Shown here: positions 60,164 through 64,000 of the stretch, one piece after another | How the letters are laid out: every line of letters begins with the position of its first letter | Numbering within the stretch: position 1 is the first letter of the stretch | Assembly: GCA_027483605.1 (NCBI GenBank) | Contig: JAIXUE010000002.1 | Location: 44,800 to 108,799, forward strand | DNA: 64,000 nt | Origin: Cryomorphaceae bacterium | GTDB taxonomy: Bacteria; Bacteroidota; Bacteroidia; Flavobacteriales_D; Crocinitomicaceae | Direction: 5' to 3' | Position numbers and translations under genes: made by a program | Notes under the pieces: model-generated | Told to the model about the DNA's origin: nothing | The model's database searches: none | What the model saw: only the letters and a program-made list of their open reading frames with translations

Positions 60164-62065
60164 ATGGAACAACACATACGTCAAGCGCTATTAAAGGCTG
60201 CACCCGAATTATTTGGTTGCGCTATCACAGACGAACTCATCCAGTTTCAGCAAACGCGCAAGGATGTCGAGGGTGACCTCACGCTTGTGGTGTTCCCGTT
60301 TGTCAAGCTTTTGCGCTGTTCGCCACAGGCTGCCGGCGACAAACTCAAAACATGGATAGAAGCCAACGTACCGGGTGTTTCGCACTGTATTGTCATCAAC
60401 GGGTTTTTGAATATCGTCCTGACCGATGCCTACTGGCTCGAACAACTCTTTCTGATGCAAGCGCAGCCCCTTTATGGTTTTGCACAAGAAAACTCAAAGC
60501 CAACCGTCATGGTTGAATACGCTTCTCCGAATACCAATAAGCCTTTGCATTTAGGGCATTTGCGCAATATTTTCCTCGGTGCTGCTGTAGCTGAAATCCT
60601 GCGCGCTGTAGGCCATAAGGTGGTGCGTACACAAGTGATCAACGACCGCGGTATCCATATTTGCAAATCGATGCTCGCGTGGGAGAAATTCTCACCTGTC
60701 AATGCACGCGGCGAGCGTGAAACCCCTTCAAATACTGGTCTGAAGGGCGATAAGCTCGTGGGAAAATACTACGTTGAGTTCGATAAAGCCTTGCAAAAAG
60801 AGGCCAAAGCCATCATGGCCCAGTGGCAAAGTGGGAACTTTTCCGACACCCCTGAAGCTGTTCAACAAGCAGTATTGAATTTTGCGCAGGCTAAGCAAGA
60901 CAAAGACGAAAAAGCCCAAGCGGCCATCGACGACAAAATCAAAGAACTCGCTAAAAACCAGACTTCCATTTTACAAGAAGCCAAACAGATGCTCGTCAAG
61001 TGGGAGGCCCGAGACCCACAGGTCTATTTACTCTGGACCACCATGAACGGTTGGGTTTATGAGGGTTTTGAGCAAACTTATGCGCAAATGGGCGTTTCGT
61101 TTGATAAACTCTATTACGAATCTGACACCTTTCTCTTAGGCAAAGACCAAGTGATGGAAGGCTTGAAAGCGGGTGTTTTTTATCAAAAACCTGACGGCTC
61201 GGTTTGGATAGACCTCACCGCCGATGGGCTCGATGAAAAACTCGTGCTGCGCTCAGATGGCACAGCCGTTTACATGACCCAAGATATCGGCACGGCCATA
61301 GACCGCTTCAAAGATTATCCCGATTTGCACGGTATGGTTTATACGGTTGGCAATGAACAAGATTACCACTTCAAGGTTCTATTCCTGATTTTGCAAAAAT
61401 TGGGTTACACTTGGGCCAACAACTGCTTTCACCTGAGCTATGGCATGGTAGACCTCCCGAGTGGTAAAATGAAATCCAGAGAAGGCACGGTTGTAGATGC
61501 CGACGACCTCATGGCCGAAGTTATTGAAAAAGCCAATGCCATGACCCAAGAAAGAGGTCATTTAGAGGGCTTGAGTGAGGCAGCACGCCACGCGCTTTAT
61601 ACCCAAATTGGCATCGGCGGACTCAAATACTATTTGCTAAAGGTAGATCCAAAAAAGCGCATGCTTTTCAATCCGGAAGAATCCATAGACCTACAAGGTA
61701 ATACGGGGCCTTTCTTGCAATATGCTCACGCGCGTATTTCAACTTTATTAGAAAAGGCAAGCTATCAACCCAATGCTATCAAATTAGCCACGACTTTAAG
61801 CCCTGTAGAAAAGGAAATCATTAAGCAACTTTCGTATTTTGAAAGTGCTTTGCAAGAAGCAGCTAAAGGGTATTCACCAGCGCTTTTGGCCAATTACACC
61901 TATGAATTGGTCAAATTGTATAATGCGTTTTACCAAAGCGTCAAAATTGTGATAGAGCCAGACCAAGAAATACGTCAGTTGCGTTTGGAACTCAGTTCGC
62001 AAGTGCGTCAGACCATTTCCAAGGCCTTGTCTTTGCTTGGTATTGCAGCGCCAGCGCGCATGTAA
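60164..62065 (+). CDS. argS: Arginyl-tRNA synthetase
   Basis: The 633-residue class I enzyme charges tRNA-Arg. It has an N-terminal additional domain (about 1-90), the HIGH motif as H-L-G-H-L in S-P-N-T-N-K-P-L-H-L-G-H-L-R near 125, a catalytic domain with a helical insertion (about 190-290), and an anticodon-binding DALR domain at the C-terminus. The KMSKS region reads G-K-M-K-S-R-E-G-T-V near 437. It is translated directly after the arginase-family gene and is convergent with topB, 9 bases apart. Confidence 0.95.
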   Translation: MEQHIRQALLKAAPELFGCAITDELIQFQQTRKDVEGDLTLVVFPFVKLLRCSPQAAGDKLKTWIEANVPGVSHCIVINGFLNIVLTDAYWLEQLFLMQAQPLYGFAQENSKPTVMVEYASPNTNKPLHLGHLRNIFLGAAVAEILRAVGHKVVRTQVINDRGIHICKSMLAWEKFSPVNARGERETPSNTGLKGDKLVGKYYVEFDKALQKEAKAIMAQWQSGNFSDTPEAVQQAVLNFAQAKQDKDEKAQAAIDDKIKELAKNQTSILQEAKQMLVKWEARDPQVYLLWTTMNGWVYEGFEQTYAQMGVSFDKLYYESDTFLLGKDQVMEGLKAGVFYQKPDGSVWIDLTADGLDEKLVLRSDGTAVYMTQDIGTAIDRFKDYPDLHGMVYTVGNEQDYHFKVLFLILQKLGYTWANNCFHLSYGMVDLPSGKMKSREGTVVDADDLMAEVIEKANAMTQERGHLEGLSEAARHALYTQIGIGGLKYYLLKVDPKKRMLFNPEESIDLQGNTGPFLQYAHARISTLLEKASYQPNAIKLATTLSPVEKEIIKQLSYFESALQEAAKGYSPALLANYTYELVKLYNAFYQSVKIVIEPDQEIRQLRLELSSQVRQTISKALSLLGIAAPARM

Positions 62066-62074
62066 AATCTAGAT

Positions 62075-63838
62075 TTATTTTTTGCCAAAAATGACTTCGT
62101 CGGTGAGTTGGCGTACCATCACGAACAACTCATCTTTGAAGGTTTGTGCTTCATAGGTGCCGCGTTCGATCCTGCGCAGTTTGTGCTCCCATTGGCCTGT
62201 TAGCTCGGGACTTTTTAGAAGTTCATAGGAAATTTGATCGATCAAGGCCATGCCTGTTGCTGTTGCGATGAGGTTTTTTTTCTTTTTCTCGATGTATTGG
62301 CGCTTGAAGAGCGTCTCGATGATACTTGCGCGTGTAGACGGCCGGCCAATCCCGTTTTCTTTCATGACTTCGCGCATTTCTTCGTCCTCGACGAGCTTGC
62401 CAGCGGTTTCCATGGCGCGCAGTAGTGTGGCTTCGGTGTAGAATTTGGGTGGGCTGGTTTTACCTTCATGGATATACGGCTCGTGAGGGCCACTTTCTCC
62501 TTTGGTAAAGAGCGGTAATATTTTGTCTTCTGGGTTGGTTTGTTGCGCCTTGAGGTCGTCGTAGAGCACCCGCCAGCCTTTGTCTAGGACTTGCTTACCG
62601 GTAGCTTTGAATTCGAGCGTAACTACTTTGCCCAAAACGGTGGTGTTCGATACTTTACATTCTGGGTAAAATACGGCAATGAAGCGCCGTACGATGAGGT
62701 CATAGACGCGTTGTTCGTCGGGGCTTATGCTCGAAGGCGCCACACCGGTCGGAATAATCGCGTGGTGATCCGTGATTTTTTTGTCGTCGAAAATCTGCTT
62801 CGATTTCTTGATGGGTTTGCCAGCGAGGGCTTCTGTAAAGCGTTTGTAGTCGCGGAGCCCAGCGAGAATACCCGGAATTTTCGGGTGGAGGTCTTCCGAC
62901 AGATAGGTGGTGTCTACGCGCGGGTAGGTCACTAATTTTTTCTCGTAAAGGCTCTGCACTTTGTTGAGGGTGTCTTCGGCAGAGTAGGCGTAATAGCGGT
63001 TGCCGTCTACTTGCAGCGAAGTGAGGTCGTATAGCCTGGGGTTGCCTTCTTTGGCGTCTTTTTGTTCGAAGGACGTGACCTCGAAAGGTTGCTCGCTGAG
63101 GTACTCGAGTCCTTTTTGGGCTTTTTCTTTGGTCTTGAGGCGCTCTATCTGACAACTGAACTCGGTTTCCCTGTAAATGGTTTTGAGTTCAAAGAAGGTT
63201 TCGCTTTTGAAGCTGTCGATTTCTTTTTGGCGCTGCACAATGAGCGCGAGCGTTGGCGTCTGGACCCGCCCCACAGAAAGGGTTTGTTTGTCACGGCCGT
63301 ATTTGCGTGTGAACAAGCGCGTGCCGTTGATCCCCAAGACCCAATCGCCGACCGCCCGAGCGTTGCCTGCGGCAAAGAGGCGGTCAAAATCACTCCCCGG
63401 TCTCAGTTTCTTGAATCCATCTTTGATCGCTTCTTCGGTAAGCGAAGAGATCCAGAGCCGCTTCACGGGAACTTTGCATTTGGCCTTGAGCAAGACCCAG
63501 CGCTGAATAAGCTCTCCTTCTTGCCCGGCATCGCCGCAGTTAATGACCTCGGTTGCTTGGCTCACGAGCCGTTCAATGACGTGAAACTGTTTTCTAGCGC
63601 CGTCGTCGCCACGCAGCTTGATGCCAAATTGGGGTGGAATGATGGGTAAATCTTCTAGTTTCCAGTATTTCCAGTTGGGGTTGTAGTCTTCGGGGTCTTT
63701 GAGTGAACACAAGTGCCCATAGACCCAAGTAACTGCATAGCCATTGCCCTCAAGGTAGCCATCCTTACGGTTTTTGGCGCCTAAAATTTCCGCTAAATCG
63801 CGGGCAACACTTGGCTTTTCGGCTATACAGACTATCAT
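62075..63838 (-). CDS. topB: DNA topoisomerase III (type IA)
   Basis: TopB decatenates DNA during replication and recombination. The 587-residue protein starts M-I-V-C-I-A-E-K-P-S-V-A-R-D, with the TOPRIM acidic motif G-D-A-G-Q-E-G-E near 100, the catalytic Tyr305 in T-Y-P-R-V-D-T and G-R-P-S-T-R-A near 499. It ends soon after the core, without the C-terminal zinc fingers found in longer TopB proteins. The start is 3 bases past the stop of the DsbD-like gene, so it follows that gene on one transcript. It complements topA at 8256. Confidence 0.94.
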   Translation of the reverse strand: MIVCIAEKPSVARDLAEILGAKNRKDGYLEGNGYAVTWVYGHLCSLKDPEDYNPNWKYWKLEDLPIIPPQFGIKLRGDDGARKQFHVIERLVSQATEVINCGDAGQEGELIQRWVLLKAKCKVPVKRLWISSLTEEAIKDGFKKLRPGSDFDRLFAAGNARAVGDWVLGINGTRLFTRKYGRDKQTLSVGRVQTPTLALIVQRQKEIDSFKSETFFELKTIYRETEFSCQIERLKTKEKAQKGLEYLSEQPFEVTSFEQKDAKEGNPRLYDLTSLQVDGNRYYAYSAEDTLNKVQSLYEKKLVTYPRVDTTYLSEDLHPKIPGILAGLRDYKRFTEALAGKPIKKSKQIFDDKKITDHHAIIPTGVAPSSISPDEQRVYDLIVRRFIAVFYPECKVSNTTVLGKVVTLEFKATGKQVLDKGWRVLYDDLKAQQTNPEDKILPLFTKGESGPHEPYIHEGKTSPPKFYTEATLLRAMETAGKLVEDEEMREVMKENGIGRPSTRASIIETLFKRQYIEKKKKNLIATATGMALIDQISYELLKSPELTGQWEHKLRRIERGTYEAQTFKDELFVMVRQLTDEVIFGKK

Positions 63839-63841
63839 TGC

Positions 63842-64000
63842 TTACTTAAAGCGCTTGATGCCGCCCTCTAAGAATTGTTTGTATGATTTGATGTCTGGGG
63901 TGTAGCCAATGGCTTTGGTGAGGTCATTGCCTTCGTGGTCGGTGACGACGTAGAGCGGTTGTTGGAAGCTTTTGTAGCGCGTCATTTGGTAGTCGGCCCA
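63842..64000 (-). CDS. C-terminal end of a DsbD/thioredoxin-like protein (runs off right edge)
   Basis: The last 52 codons are visible: from the edge W-A-D-Y-Q-M-T-R-Y-K through P-L-Y-V-V-T-D-H-E-G and I-G-Y-T-P-D-I to L-E-G-G-I-K-R-F-K and TAA. The pattern P-x-Y-V-x-x-D, a turn, then G-Y-T-P and a closing helix K-x-F-L-E-x-G is the C-terminal part of the thioredoxin domain in Bacteroidota DsbD-type thiol:disulfide interchange proteins. The CXXC site and any membrane domain are outside the window. It is 3 bases upstream of topB. Confidence 0.7.
   Translation of the reverse strand, partial: WADYQMTRYKSFQQPLYVVTDHEGNDLTKAIGYTPDIKSYKQFLEGGIKRFK

Noticed and set aside
63062..63649. A 195-codon plus-strand frame over topB
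   Set aside because: The topB motifs on the other strand are clear and this frame has no motif of its own.

Overview
The window is a gene-dense stretch of a Bacteroidota chromosome, most likely of the class Flavobacteriia or a close relative. The evidence is the GldD/GldE gliding-type genes beside ssb, three proteins with C-terminal type IX secretion (T9SS) sorting domains, a TonB-dependent receptor with an N-terminal carboxypeptidase-regulatory-like domain, DUF4249, GLPGLI and DUF4836-like proteins, the almost complete lack of Shine-Dalgarno sites, and about twenty promoters carrying the Bacteroidota -7 box TAnnTTTG (some with a -33 TTG or TTTG). I see no insertion sequence, prophage, CRISPR array or rRNA. 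One tRNA, Leu(UAG), is present. Nearly every base is coding; apart from the incomplete genes at the two ends, no gene-free stretch is longer than about 250 bases.

Layout. 1-509 is the N-terminal part of an exported protein that runs off the left edge. 631-5372 (minus) holds pdhB, clpX-clpP and an OmpA/TPR lipoprotein. 5460-10580 (minus) is the run topA-ssb-gldE-gldD-folK. 10760-15189 (plus) is miaB, a sigma-54 activator, LptE, a TPR-like protein and secG, followed by groES-groEL. 17374-22026 holds an SRAP (HMCES/YedK) protein and a lipoprotein plus two related envelope proteins of unknown function. 22049-24736 (minus) is sprT-like, manC, dusB. 24767-26274 is an MlaE/MlaF lipid ABC transporter, followed by tRNA-Leu and trigger factor. 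27896-30115 is a peroxide module (OxyR, divergent AhpC, thioredoxin, small protein). 30161-34512 holds prfA-pyrF, a 47-residue lipoprotein on the other strand, an Omp85-like outer membrane protein and rdgB; folB and gltX lie on the minus strand.

36441-46572 (minus) is the accessory highlight. A beta-helix T9SS cargo is followed, going upstream, by a tightly coupled six-gene operon: lamin-tail T9SS protein, TonB receptor, OB-fold/endonuclease I T9SS protein, 5'-nucleotidase C-terminal lipoprotein, 5'-nucleotidase metallophosphatase, DUF4249 lipoprotein. Read together, this looks like a system for capturing and digesting extracellular DNA or nucleotides: cut at the cell surface, import through TonB, release phosphate and nucleosides in the periplasm. 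That reading is inference from domain content and operon structure.

46820-64000 returns to mostly housekeeping genes: DPP-IV-type peptidase, citrate synthase, a THUMP RNA methyltransferase, a PlpD-like patatin/Omp85 fusion, a two-domain VOC protein, ftsK, a GLPGLI protein divergent from a lipoprotein, an arginase-family enzyme with argS, topB, and the C-terminus of a DsbD/thioredoxin-like protein at the right edge.

Start sites were moved inward from the longest frame where a signal peptide, a family N-terminus or a -7 box showed that the long version is impossible. All promoter calls are pattern matches read by eye.
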